NCBI GenBank assembly: GCA_020438105.1
Contig: JAGQVE010000013.1
Coordinates: 1 to 64,000 of the forward strand
Source of the DNA: Bacteroidales bacterium
Lineage (GTDB): Bacteria > Bacteroidota > Bacteroidia > Bacteroidales > JAADJA01
Direction: 5' to 3'
DNA: 64,000 nt
In this document: positions 47,548-56,765 of the stretch, one piece after another
Numbering within the stretch: the first letter of the stretch is position 1
Layout: each line of letters opens with the position of its first letter
Translations under genes and position numbers: made by a program
The notes under the pieces: model-generated
The model's input: the letters and a program-made list of their open reading frames with translations, nothing else
Database searches by the model: none
What the model was told of the DNA's origin: nothing

Positions 47548-48120
47548 ATGGAACGAATCAAACAAGCTATTTCGGAGTCGGTGGCAGTGAAGGAAAAGAT
47601 CCTGAATGATGCTGATTTCCTTGAAAAAATACAACAAGTTGCATCCATATGTACCACTGCCTTTTGCGAAGGGAATAAGATTTTGTTTTGTGGAAATGGT
47701 GGCAGTGCGGCAGATGCCCAGCACCTGGCAGCCGAACTTTCGGGCCGGTTTTATTTCGACAGGGCACCGCTACCGGCCGAAGCCCTGCATGTGAACACCT
47801 CGTTTTTAACCGCAGTAGCCAACGATTATTCTTACGATGAAGTATACGCACGAATGGTGAGGGCACAGGGCAGGAGCGGTGATATTCTGGTAGGATTATC
47901 CACTTCAGGGAACTCACCAAACATTATTCGTGCACTGGAAGAAGCCAATAAAATAGGTATGATCACGGTGGGATTTACCGGGGAAAAAGGCGGAAAAATG
48001 AAAACCATGTGCGATTTCCTGATCAATGTTCCATCGCAGGATACACCCCGAATACAGGAATCGCATATCCTGATCGGCCACATCATTTGTGAATTGATCG
48101 AATCAAAACTTTTTAAATAA
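47548..48120 (+). CDS. gmhA: phosphoheptose isomerase
   Basis: A 190-residue SIS-domain enzyme that turns sedoheptulose 7-phosphate into D-glycero-D-manno-heptose 7-phosphate, the substrate for HddA. The motif CGNGGSAADAQHLAAE (about 52-67), then LSTSGNSPNIIRAL and a carboxy-terminal ESHILIGHIICELIE helix, are those of GmhA. The ATG at 47548 is preferred over 47509, which would place the start at the promoter. Confidence 0.95.
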   Translation: MERIKQAISESVAVKEKILNDADFLEKIQQVASICTTAFCEGNKILFCGNGGSAADAQHLAAELSGRFYFDRAPLPAEALHVNTSFLTAVANDYSYDEVYARMVRAQGRSGDILVGLSTSGNSPNIIRALEEANKIGMITVGFTGEKGGKMKTMCDFLINVPSQDTPRIQESHILIGHIICELIESKLFK

Positions 48121-48183
48121 ACTCCCTTAAACCCTGAAGTCAGTTTTTGTTGATTAGCTATTAATTTCTAACTGAAAATATTC

Positions 48184-48894
48184 ATGTTTGTACCAGAAGC
48201 GGTAATACTTGCAGGAGGACTCGGAACGCGCTTGAAATCGGAGGTGCCGGATTTACCCAAAGGGATGGCTCCCATAAACGGACGCCCATTTCTGGAATAT
48301 TTACTTGATTATTTATACAACTTCGTAATCGAACATGTGATCCTGGCAGTGGGATACAAGCATGAAATGATCCAAAACCATTTTGGGAACGAATACCGGG
48401 GAATAAAAATCAGCTACTCCATTGAAGATGAACCATTGGGAACCGGAGGTGCCATTAAAAAAGCATTCGAACTGGTGGAAGGAAATAAAGCCTTTGTATT
48501 TAACGGTGATACCATGTTCCGCATAAGTTTGGTAAAGCATTATGATTTCCACATGCAGCACCAGGCCGATTTTTCGATGGTTTTGCGCGAAGTGGAAAAT
48601 GTGGAACGATATGGAGCAGTTGAAAGGGATGAAGACCGCCGAATCACCGGGTTTTTTGAAAAAGGTGAAAAAGGCGGAAAGGGACTCATCAATGGCGGCG
48701 TTTACCTGATCAGCAAGAAATTTTTCAATAAAAATGCTTTCCCTGAAAAGTTTAGTTTGGAAAAGGATTGCCTTGAACCAATGGTAAACACCCAGCCATT
48801 TTACGGTGTTCTATGCAAGCAATATTTTCTCGACATCGGCATTCCAGAAGATTACCAAAAAGCACAGGATGACTTTAAAAGATTTGAAAATTGA
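48184..48894 (+). CDS. hddC: heptose 1-phosphate guanylyltransferase
   Basis: A 236-residue nucleotidyltransferase. The nucleotide-binding start AVILAGGLGTRLKSEVPDLP (7-26), the NGDTMF metal site (about 109-114) and the DIGIPEDYQKA ending fit the HddC group. It would make GDP-D-glycero-alpha-D-manno-heptose. The family also includes mannose-1-phosphate and glucose-1-phosphate transferases; the neighbouring gmhA, hddA and gmhB genes decide the call. Confidence 0.9.
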   Translation: MFVPEAVILAGGLGTRLKSEVPDLPKGMAPINGRPFLEYLLDYLYNFVIEHVILAVGYKHEMIQNHFGNEYRGIKISYSIEDEPLGTGGAIKKAFELVEGNKAFVFNGDTMFRISLVKHYDFHMQHQADFSMVLREVENVERYGAVERDEDRRITGFFEKGEKGGKGLINGGVYLISKKFFNKNAFPEKFSLEKDCLEPMVNTQPFYGVLCKQYFLDIGIPEDYQKAQDDFKRFEN

Positions 48895-49429
48895 TAAAAG
48901 CTGGAGCCTCTTCCTCGATCGCGACGGTGTAATCAACCGAAGAATTCCGGGCGATTACGTGAAAAAATGGGGCGAATTTGAATTTTTACCCGGTGTGCTT
49001 GAGGCGATTGCCAATTTCACTGGTATTTTCGGACACCTTTTTATTGTAACCAACCAGCAAGGCATTGGAAAAGGACTCATGACCGAAAGTGAGTTACAAA
49101 TTGTTCATGATAAAATGATCGAGGAAATCCGGTATGAGGGAGGGCATATCGATAAAGTTTACCACTCGCCGTACCGCGAAGAAGAGCGAAGTGTATTTCG
49201 CAAACCCAATATCGGGATGGCCCGCAAAGCCAAAATTGATTTCCCGGAAATTGATTTTAAAAAAAGTATCATGATCGGCGATTCGATCAGCGATATGGAA
49301 TTTGGCAAAAATGCCGGAATGTTTACTATTTTTGTTACTGTAAATCAGGAATTAATTACTGAAGAAACCGAAGAAATAATCGACTTGCATTTTCCTGATC
49401 TTATTTCTGTTTCTCAGGCGATCAAATAA
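48869..49429 (+). CDS. gmhB: heptose bisphosphate phosphatase (HAD family)
   Basis: A 186-residue HAD phosphatase with the nucleophile and acid Asp17/Asp19 (FLDRDGVIN), TNQQGIGKG and IGDSISDMEFG. It would remove the 7-phosphate of heptose 1,7-bisphosphate. It overlaps hddC by 26 bp. Odd: the loop that carries the zinc-binding Cys residues in standard GmhB and histidinol phosphatases (near YHSPYREEERSVFRKPN) has no cysteine here, so the zinc site is absent or changed. Confidence 0.85.
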   Translation: MTLKDLKIDKSWSLFLDRDGVINRRIPGDYVKKWGEFEFLPGVLEAIANFTGIFGHLFIVTNQQGIGKGLMTESELQIVHDKMIEEIRYEGGHIDKVYHSPYREEERSVFRKPNIGMARKAKIDFPEIDFKKSIMIGDSISDMEFGKNAGMFTIFVTVNQELITEETEEIIDLHFPDLISVSQAIK

Positions 49430-49444
49430 AATAAAGCTGACTTC

Positions 49445-50887
49445 GTGACACCACAACTTATTCTTATTTTATTTTTTGTTTATACCCTTTCCCTGTTTGT
49501 GGTATCGCGCATCACCTCCCGCAGCGCCAATAATCAAACATTTTTCGTTGGCAATAAACAATCGCCGTGGTATGTGGTGGCTTATGGGATGATCGGGGCA
49601 TCGCTTTCGGGAGTAACTTTCATCTCTGTTCCGGGCTGGGTGGGCGACACCGGTTTTTCATACTTGATGGTGGTGATTGGCTACCTATTGGGTTATTTTG
49701 CCATTGCTAAAATTCTGCTTCCACTGTATTACAAAATGAACCTCACTTCCATCTATGCATACCTTGAAGGTCGTTTTGGATTTTGGTCATACAAAACAGG
49801 TGCTTTTTATTTTCTGCTTTCCCGCATCATTGGTGCCTCATTCAGGATGTTTTTGGTGGTGAATGTGCTGCAAATTTTTGTTTTTGATGCCTGGAATATT
49901 CCGTTTGGAGTCACGGTTGCCCTCTTTATCATCCTCATTTGGCTTTACACTTATAAAGGCGGAATAAAAACCATCGTTTGGACCGACACCTTACAAACCA
50001 CTTTCATGTTGCTGGCGGTTGGAATTTCGGTTTACCTAATCTCCAGCGAGCTGAATCTGAGCCTCGGGGGATTGATCACAGCCGTGGAGGAGAGTAAATT
50101 TTCTCAGATAATCATTACTGATATTTCCAGCAGACATCATTGGTTCAAACAATTTATCAGCGGTGCTTTCATTGCCATTGTTATGACCGGCCTCGACCAG
50201 GACATGATGCAAAAAAACCTGAGCTGCCGCAACCTGAAAGATGCTCAAAAGAATGTGATCACGTTGAGTTGGATACTGGTTCCGGTAAACTTTCTATTCC
50301 TGTTCCTTGGTGCAGCCCTTTTTATTTATGCAAACCAAATGGGTATCACCATCCCCGATCTTACCGATGATCTCTTCCCAACGATAGCCATCAACCACCT
50401 GGGTATTTTTTCAGGGCTTACCTTTTTCATCGGGCTGATCGCCGCAGCCTATTCCAGTGCCGACAGTGCACTCACGGCGCTCACCACCTCTTTCAGTGTC
50501 GACTTTTTAGGAATTGAACGCAAAGAGAACCTCACTGAAAAACAAAGGATCAAAACCCGCACCTGGGTCCATTTGGGAATTTCAACAACAGTGCTAATTG
50601 TTATATTGATCTTCCGTGCCATCAACGATCAGGCGGTCATCCAGAAACTATTTACCATTGCCGGATACACCTACGGACCACTATTGGGCATGTATGCTTT
50701 TGGGTTATTTAGCAAACTTAAGGTAAAAGATAGATACGTGCCTTTCGTTGCCATCCTCTCCCCTGTCATTTGCTATTTTATTAGCCAAAACTCCGAGGTC
50801 TGGTTCAACTATAAATTTGGTTTCGAATTGCTGATTGTTAATGGTGGTTTGGTGTTTTTGGGTTTATTTGGGATAAGTAAGAAATAG
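49445..50887 (+). CDS. sodium:solute symporter (SSS family)
   Basis: A 480-residue transporter with about 13 membrane helices. Conserved parts are GASLSGVTFISVPGWV (early, about 52-67), RIIGASFRMFLVVNV, and the sodium-site region AAYSSADSALTALTTSF (about 338-354). The start is GTG at 49445, 15 bp after gmhB. The substrate is not known; many Bacteroidota members of this type are found next to sugar and surface glycan genes. Confidence 0.9.
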   Translation: MTPQLILILFFVYTLSLFVVSRITSRSANNQTFFVGNKQSPWYVVAYGMIGASLSGVTFISVPGWVGDTGFSYLMVVIGYLLGYFAIAKILLPLYYKMNLTSIYAYLEGRFGFWSYKTGAFYFLLSRIIGASFRMFLVVNVLQIFVFDAWNIPFGVTVALFIILIWLYTYKGGIKTIVWTDTLQTTFMLLAVGISVYLISSELNLSLGGLITAVEESKFSQIIITDISSRHHWFKQFISGAFIAIVMTGLDQDMMQKNLSCRNLKDAQKNVITLSWILVPVNFLFLFLGAALFIYANQMGITIPDLTDDLFPTIAINHLGIFSGLTFFIGLIAAAYSSADSALTALTTSFSVDFLGIERKENLTEKQRIKTRTWVHLGISTTVLIVILIFRAINDQAVIQKLFTIAGYTYGPLLGMYAFGLFSKLKVKDRYVPFVAILSPVICYFISQNSEVWFNYKFGFELLIVNGGLVFLGLFGISKK

Positions 50888-50974
50888 TCACAATGCCCCA
50901 TCCTGCACCTGAAGTGGGATTGAGGCTTAGTCGAATAAAACCTCCCTTATGTCCCGGTAGCTTTCGGGATGGGC
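50888..50974. repeat. left end of the repeat mosaic
   Basis: After the symporter stop this stretch carries the unit GAGGCTTAGTCGAATAAAA with a following TCCCGGTAGCTTTCGGGA hairpin (50950s). The same block recurs at about 51276-51342, just before the DUF559 gene. No gene is seen. Confidence 0.7.
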
Positions 50975-51296
50975 AAGCAGGCTTGGGTTAATTACCTCAT
51001 AATAGTTTTAACTCTAATCTAAATGCATAATCCGCTTGTTGCATAAAATAAAAACAAAAAGCCCAGCTCACCCCTTAATCCCTAAAGGGACCTAAGGCTT
51101 TATTCGTTCGACAATTTTTCAATTCAAACTTCTTCTTGCTTGAACTTAATTATCACAATGATTTTATTGATAATTCTGTAATGCTTCCCACCCTTTAGGG
51201 CCGGGGAAAAGGAAGCAGGGTTTGTTTATAACAAAGCATCAACACCTCAGTCCTGCCCCTACCCCTAAAGGGGGACTGAGGCTTAGTCGAATAAAA
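50975..51296. repeat. mosaic repeat copy Q1 (322 bp)
   Basis: It matches 51917-52238 almost base for base, with about five differences. It contains CCCTAAAGGG and CCCCTAAAGGGG type palindromes and an A/T-rich core. No open frame. The first 80 bp recur again at 52276-52358. Confidence 0.85.
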
Positions 51297-51352
51297 CCTC
51301 CCTTATGTCCCGGTAGCTTTCGGGATGGGAAAGCAGGCTTGGGTTTGATTTA

Positions 51353-51739
51353 CTATGGTAGATGTTGAGATATTCTATTTAACACATCATCAATATTATC
51401 TATCACTTCTGAGTTTGTAAACCGAATTACCTCTAATCCAAGTTCATTTAATTCGGCTGTGCGACTTTGATCCTTTTCCTGTACCTCTTTTATTTTATGA
51501 TTTTCTCCATCAATTTCTATTACAAGCTTTGCCTTATGGCAATAAAAATCTACTACATAAAAATTTATGGGATGTTGCCTTCTGATTTTGTAACCCTTTA
51601 ACTGATTATCTTTTACACAATCCCAAAGTTTCTTTTCCGGAACTGTCATTTTTCTCCTTAACATTTCGGCCTTTTCAAAAATAGGTTTTTTGGCACCATA
51701 ATTTAAGGAAGTTTCAACCGACTTTTTTCGATAGACCAT
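51353..51739 (-). CDS. DUF559 endonuclease-like protein
   Basis: A 128-residue protein of the DUF559 type, related to the very-short-patch-repair endonuclease fold. The core reads TVPEKKLWDCVKDNQLKGYKIRRQHP, cut short here, then FYVVDFYCHKAKLVIEIDGENH, with the acidic residues of the nuclease site in VDFYC and EIDG. The start MVYRKKS (ATG 51739) is used; a longer form to 51781 has no family support. The gene lies alone inside a tandem repeat array, replacing the left part of one repeat unit, and is oriented opposite to its neighbours. This suggests a mobile or repeat-linked cassette. Confidence 0.8.
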   Translation of the reverse strand: MVYRKKSVETSLNYGAKKPIFEKAEMLRRKMTVPEKKLWDCVKDNQLKGYKIRRQHPINFYVVDFYCHKAKLVIEIDGENHKIKEVQEKDQSRTAELNELGLEVIRFTNSEVIDNIDDVLNRISQHLP

Positions 51740-51774
51740 GCTTCTAAAATACAAAATTTTTGAAGAAACCCTGC

Positions 51775-51916
51775 TTCCCACCCTTTAGGGCTGGGGAAAA
51801 GGAGGCTGGGTTTGTTTACAACAAAGCATCAACACCTCAGGCCTGCCCCTGCCCCTAAAGGTGGACTGAGGCTTAGTCGAATAAAAGTAATGCCTGCCTC
51901 CCTCTAGGGCAGGGGA
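51775..51916. repeat. partial repeat unit right of the DUF559 gene
   Basis: This is the right-hand part of a Q unit (matching 52125-52268), from CTTCCCACCCTTTAGGG through the TTAGTCGAATAAAAG block to the CCCTCTAGGGCAGGGG linker. Its left part is missing exactly where the DUF559 gene lies. Confidence 0.8.
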
Positions 51917-52238
51917 AAGCAGGCTTGGGTTAATTACCTCATAATAGTTTTAACTCTAATCTAAATGCATAATCCGCTTGTTGCATAAAATAAAAACAAA
52001 AAGCCCAGCTCACCCCTTAATCCCTAAAGGGACCTAAGGCTTTATTCGTTCGACAATTTTTCAATTCAAACTTCTTCTTGCTTGAACTTAATTATCACAA
52101 TGATTTTATTGATAATTCTGTAATGCTTCCCACCCTTTAGGGCCGGGGAAAAGGAAGCAGGGTTTGTTTACAACAAAGCATCAACACCTCAGGCCTGCCC
52201 CTGCCCCTAAAGGTGGACTGAGGCTTAGTCGAATTAAA
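51917..52238. repeat. mosaic repeat copy Q2 (322 bp)
   Basis: Second complete Q unit, 942 bp from Q1. With its linker (52239-52275) it forms a 352-bp period with the partial Q3 that follows. Confidence 0.85.
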
Positions 52239-52275
52239 GTAATGCCTGCCTCCCTCTAGGGCAGGGGAAAGCAGG

Positions 52276-52358
52276 CATGAGTTAATTACCTCATATTAGT
52301 TTTAACTCTAATCTAAATGCATAATCCGCTTGTTGCATAAAATAAAAACAAAAAGCCC
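52276..52358. repeat. partial repeat unit Q3
   Basis: Left part of a third Q unit (TTAATTACCTCATATTAG onward), cut after AAAAAGCCCA, where a palindromic RAYT-type element begins. Confidence 0.8.
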
Positions 52359-52364
52359 AACATC

Positions 52365-52463
52365 CGGCGCAAGTCTTAGCGCGGGCATGTGCAGAGCAGA
52401 CTTGGGCAAACATAGCACAAGTCTTCAGCCTCGCCAGGCTTTCGCTAAGACTTGCGCTGGTGG
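52365..52463. repeat. RAYT-associated palindromic element, copy 1
   Basis: A foldback of about 100 bp with outer arms GCGCAAGTCTTAGCG and CGCTAAGACTTGCGC (15 bp, perfect), and internal hairpins around GCAGACTTG/CAAGTCT and AGCCT/AGGCT. Six further copies lie at 61-63.4 kb, next to the RAYT gene; this one is 9 kb away and interrupts the Q3 repeat. The remaining bases to 52619 hold no gene; a PuPy-rich GCCCCTAAAGGGGGAC palindrome lies at about 52506-52521. Confidence 0.9.
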
Positions 52464-52619
52464 AGCTTGGGTTTGTTGGGGATAAGTAGGAAATAATAAC
52501 ACCTTAGTCCTGCCCCTAAAGGGGGACTGAGGTTATGTTACCATCAGGTTATACAAAATCCCTCCCCCCTTGTGAATAAAAATTAATAATACTTTAACAC
52601 TCGCAGCTTATCCCGTCTT

Positions 52620-52627
52620 TATCTTTG
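52620..52627 (+). promoter_or_regulatory. -7 promoter element of glnN
   Basis: TATCTTTG, a full match to TAnnTTTG, 39 bp before the ATG of the glutamine synthetase gene. Confidence 0.6.
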
Positions 52628-52666
52628 CAAACTTTTAAATGTTAGATCATTAAAAACTCCCCAATT

Positions 52667-54857
52667 ATGTCAAACTACAGATTTAAAGCTTTAGAAGTAA
52701 CCCTTACCCGTCAGCGGAAACCGATGGATTTCCCGGCTGATAAAGTATCCAACTATTTTGGTGAACTCACCTTTAACCGGAGCGCCATGCAGGAGTTCCT
52801 TACCCGTGAGGCTTACCAGAAACTCATCGATGTAATTGAAAAAAGTGAAATTATCGACCGTAAAATTGCTGACCAGATCGCTGCCGGGATTAAATCCTGG
52901 GCCATCAGCAAAGGAGCCACGCACTATACGCACTGGTTCCACCCGCTTACCGGTGCTACGGCCGAAAAACATGACGCTTTTATCATTCCGGTGGAAGGTG
53001 GCAAAGCCATCGAAAATTTCCAGGGGGGAGAGTTGATCCAACAGGAGCCGGATGCATCAAGCTTCCCAAGCGGCGGCATCCGGAACACTTTCGAAGCACG
53101 CGGTTACACTGCATGGGATCCTACATCGTATGCCTTCATCATGGAGCGGACACTGTGTATCCCTACCATCTTTGTTTCATACACGGGCGAAGCCCTCGAT
53201 TATAAAACGCCATTGCTGAAGTCACTTTCATCACTCGACAAACATGCTACGGCAGTTGCCAAATTATTTGATCGGAATGTAAATAAAGTATATGCAACCC
53301 TCGGCTGGGAACAGGAATATTTCCTGGTGGATTCAGCTTTATATAAAGCCCGCCCCGACCTGGCACTGACCGGCCGCACCATTTTCGGGCATTCATCTGC
53401 CAAAGATCAGCAGCTCTCCGATCACTATTTCGGAACCATTCACGAAAGGGTATTAACCTACATGGCAGAACTGGAATATGAAGCCCACCGTTTGGGAATT
53501 CCTGTAAAAACCCGCCACAATGAAGTTGCACCCAACCAGTTTGAACTGGCTCCGGTTTACGAAGAGGCCAATCTCTCGGTTGATCACAACCAGCTGACGA
53601 TGCACTTAATGGAGAAAATCGCCCGTAAACACGATTTCCAGGTGTTACTCCACGAAAAACCATTCAAAGGTGTGAACGGATCAGGAAAACATAACAACTG
53701 GTCGATTGCTACCGATACCGGTGTAAACCTGCTTTCTCCGGGTAAAAACACCGCATCCAATTTCCGCTTTCTCGCCTTTATGGTGAATATCCTGAAAGCT
53801 GTGGATCGTTATTCGGATGTGCTGAGAGCTCATATTGCCTCTGCCGGCAACGATCACCGACTGGGTGCCCACGAAGCACCTCCGGCAATCATCTCGGTTT
53901 TCGTTGGCTCACAGCTTACAGCTACCTTTGATGAGATTGAAAAGCAAACCAAAAAAGGAAAAATGGAAACCAACGGATTTAATCTCAACATTAACATCCC
54001 AAAAATTCCTGAGATCCTTTTGGACAACACTGATCGTAACCGGACTTCACCGTTTGCATTTACCGGAAATAAATTTGAATTCCGTGCTGTTGGCTCTTCC
54101 GCAAACTGCGCTAGTCAGTCCAATGATCGCACTTAACACCATCGTTGCTGATCAGTTGAAACGTTTTGCTGAGGATGTTGAGGAGCTTCTGCAGAAAGAT
54201 GTGAAAAAAGACGAAGCGATCTTCCAGGTGATGAAACGTTATATCAAAGAATCTAAACGCATTCGTTTTGAAGGTAACAACTACGGCGATGACTGGCTGG
54301 CTGATGCTGCCAAACGTAAATTGAACAACATTACCTCTACTCCACAAGCCTTGAAAGTTCTGGTTGCAAAGGATACGATCAGGCTGTTTGAGGAAAATGA
54401 TGTGCTTACCGAAAGAGAACTTAAAGCAAGGTATGAGATCAAACTGGAAAACTATACCAAGAAGATACAGATTGAATCGCGTGTGATTGGCGATCTGGCC
54501 AAAAATCACATCATCCCGATTGCAATTCGCTATCAAAACACCCTGATTGAAAACGTGAAGGGATTGAAGGACGTACTCGATCAGAAGACTTTCGTGAAAC
54601 TTTCGCGCAACCAAATGCAAACCATCAAAGAGATCTCCGAGCATGTGGAAGAGATCAAAGACCAGGTGGCAGCCATGCTCGAGGAAAGGAAAAAGGCCAA
54701 CAAGATTGAGGATGTTGAAAAGCTTGCTTTGGCTTACAACCAAAGTGTAATGCCTTACCTCGAAACCATCCGTTACCATGTGGATAAACTGGAGCTAATG
54801 GTGGACGATGAGTTATGGCCATTACCCAAATACCGCGAATTGTTATTTAACAAATAA
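52667..54857 (+). pseudogene. glnN: type III glutamine synthetase, frameshifted
   Basis: GSIII makes glutamine from glutamate, ammonia and ATP in the cytosol as a large dodecamer. Frame 1 (52667-54136) gives 489 residues and ends after SSANCAS; the rest (to 54857, ending LPLPKYRELLFNK-like PLPKYRELLFNK) continues in another frame with PMIALNTIVADQLKRF. The break is an AGTC tandem duplication at 54113-54120. Removing one copy restores ANCASPMIALN and a 728-residue protein, the normal length for the family. Motifs KPFKGVNGSGKHNNW and NDHRLGAHEAPP lie before the break. It is either a recent mutation, a phase-variable site or a sequencing error. All else is intact. Confidence 0.9.
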
Positions 54858-54881
54858 TATTAATTGATGCGCAAAAATGGT

Positions 54882-54912
54882 AAGGGCGGCCCTGCGGGCC
54901 GCCCTTATTTAT
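54882..54912. terminator. terminator between glnN and the GIN-domain gene
   Basis: An 11-bp perfect hairpin AAGGGCGGCCC/GGGCCGCCCTT with a 3-nt loop and A/T-rich flanks. It serves the two convergent genes. Confidence 0.9.
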
Positions 54913-54932
54913 TTTGCCTGCTTTTGCAGAAC

Positions 54933-55667
54933 TTAATACTTTTTTAAGCTGGCTGCACCCGATACATCCACATCGCCGATTTTGGGTTCACCTTTATAAC
55001 GGAAGCTCGAAGCACCGGAAACATCTGCGCTGAGTTCGCTGCTAACCATTACCTTCCCACTTGAGGCTCCGCTCACATCGGCATCCATTTCCTCTACTTC
55101 CAGTTCGAGGGCATCAAGTTTAGAGGCTCCTGAAAGATCGAGGTTAACCTCCCTGGCCGATCCCAGCAACTCTACCTGGCTGGCACCGCTACAGTCGAGT
55201 TCCAGTTCCTTTGCAGCAAAGGTGAGCATTACATCCGAAGCTCCGCTGCATTCCAGATCCAATTCATCAAAAGTAAGTTTGCCTGTACTTTCCACCTTAC
55301 AGGCACCACTGAAATCCATTTCATCCAATGATTTAAACGTAATATACACATTCATTTCCTTCGATTCGCGGATGTCATCACTGGTTGATATTTTAAGGGT
55401 GTTTCCATGTACTTCAGTTTCGATGATATCCATGAGGTTTTCATCAGCTTCTACCACAACTTTTACTTCGCTACCCTGAGTTAGAAATATATGAAATGCC
55501 CCGCCAACGTCAATACCAGTGAAGTCGGAAACATTTCTTTCCTGCTTGATTACATTGCCGTTCCCTTTTACTCCGTTGAATGCGTAGGAGCAACCCGAAA
55601 TGCTTATCAATGCAAGGCTGAACATTACAGCCACTAAAGTCATTAAATTAAATTGATACTTTTTCAT
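54933..55667 (-). CDS. head-GIN domain (DUF2807) lipoprotein
   Basis: A 244-residue putative envelope protein. The signal sequence ends in a lipobox (ISISGCSYA). The mature part is a parallel beta-helix of DUF2807 type with repeated turns CSGAS and DVSGAS that occur about every 18-20 residues, ending in VDVSGAASLKKY. Function unknown; adhesion is often suggested for the family. It is last in an operon with a DUF4097-like gene, a membrane protein and an ECF sigma factor. Confidence 0.88.
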   Translation of the reverse strand: MKKYQFNLMTLVAVMFSLALISISGCSYAFNGVKGNGNVIKQERNVSDFTGIDVGGAFHIFLTQGSEVKVVVEADENLMDIIETEVHGNTLKISTSDDIRESKEMNVYITFKSLDEMDFSGACKVESTGKLTFDELDLECSGASDVMLTFAAKELELDCSGASQVELLGSAREVNLDLSGASKLDALELEVEEMDADVSGASSGKVMVSSELSADVSGASSFRYKGEPKIGDVDVSGAASLKKY

Positions 55668-55699
55668 AGTTTAAACTTGTTATAATTAGTGATTTAATA

Positions 55700-56758
55700 T
55701 TATCTGTAATAAATGTTGGCTCCACCGTTTTTCACGTCCACCATAACCCTGGCTGCGGGATTTTCATTATCCCCAACAACACCTTCATATTTTTTGCTGG
55801 TATAGGAGAGTTCAGCCTCAGAAATCCTGGCTTTGGAACGAGGATAACTGAAATCACCCATTTTTACGGTAGCAATGAGTTTAAAACTGGCTTCCGGATT
55901 AATACCGATATCAACACCGCCATAACTGCTGGATACATCTATCTTTGAGAATCCGGCATCCACTTCCTTCACTTTTAATTCGCCATAATCCATCACGGCC
56001 ACCAGTCGTTCCTGCACATTACGCACATCCACATCCGAAAACCCGGCATCAAGGTCAAAATCCCTGACATACCCGATGTTATCATCATCATAGCCACTTT
56101 CAAGGGTAAGGACGTCGGCCTTGCCAATTTCAAACTCCGAAAATTTGGACTCCGCGTTCATCGAGCCGGCTTCATCAATTTCAAGTTCGGAATATTGCAA
56201 ATCGAGTTCAGCATTTTTTACATAATCGATCTCAGCCTCACTGAATTTCACATCAATTACATTGCTGTTTCCTTCGAGCCGCTGAACATCCATGTTACCA
56301 TACGCCAGTTCTATTTCCGAATTGCCTTTCACAATTGCGATGATGAGGTCGCCAAATTTATGAGACACGTCAAGGTTAATGCTTGCCGGCATTTTGATAT
56401 AAAAATCGACACTGATATTATTGTTTTTGTTTTTATTGAAAATATCGTTGTCAAAATCGGTTACCACCGAAACTTTGGTGCTGCTGCCACTGATATCCAC
56501 GTTGATCCTTTCAAAATACTTATTGGCTTTTTCCTGACTGGACGCCTCCACTTTGATCTCAACATCGATAGTGATCTTGTTTTGGTCCCAGTTTTCGCAT
56601 TGGATTTTACCAAATTTATTTTTCAATACCAATGTCGCATTGGATTCTACATCATACGATTTACTCATCTTTTTGGTGAATTCATCTGCATTTACTGTCA
56701 ACTGCACCGACAGCAAAATTAAAGTTATAATCACCGCTTGAATGTTTTTTGTTTTCAT
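55700..56758 (-). CDS. DUF4097-like beta-helical exported protein
   Basis: A 352-residue exported protein with a signal peptide (to about 24). The rest is repetitive beta structure (AELDLQYSELEIDEA, KFSEFEIGKADV, FSDVDVRNVQE), similar to DUF4097/GIN-type proteins. It has no lipobox, no membrane helix after the signal and no catalytic motif. It lies 32 bp upstream of the DUF2807 gene and 7 bp after the anti-sigma candidate. Function unknown. Confidence 0.8.
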   Translation of the reverse strand: MKTKNIQAVIITLILLSVQLTVNADEFTKKMSKSYDVESNATLVLKNKFGKIQCENWDQNKITIDVEIKVEASSQEKANKYFERINVDISGSSTKVSVVTDFDNDIFNKNKNNNISVDFYIKMPASINLDVSHKFGDLIIAIVKGNSEIELAYGNMDVQRLEGNSNVIDVKFSEAEIDYVKNAELDLQYSELEIDEAGSMNAESKFSEFEIGKADVLTLESGYDDDNIGYVRDFDLDAGFSDVDVRNVQERLVAVMDYGELKVKEVDAGFSKIDVSSSYGGVDIGINPEASFKLIATVKMGDFSYPRSKARISEAELSYTSKKYEGVVGDNENPAARVMVDVKNGGANIYYR

Positions 56759-56765
56759 GATATAA

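Noticed and set aside
50888..52550. Integron or attC cassette array
   Set aside because: There is no integrase, units are near identical in sequence rather than varied cassettes, and only one gene is present.
53835..54857. Separate 340-residue gene starting inside glnN
   Set aside because: Its first third is an out-of-frame shadow of the synthetase; only the part after 54121 is the true carboxy-terminal end of GSIII.
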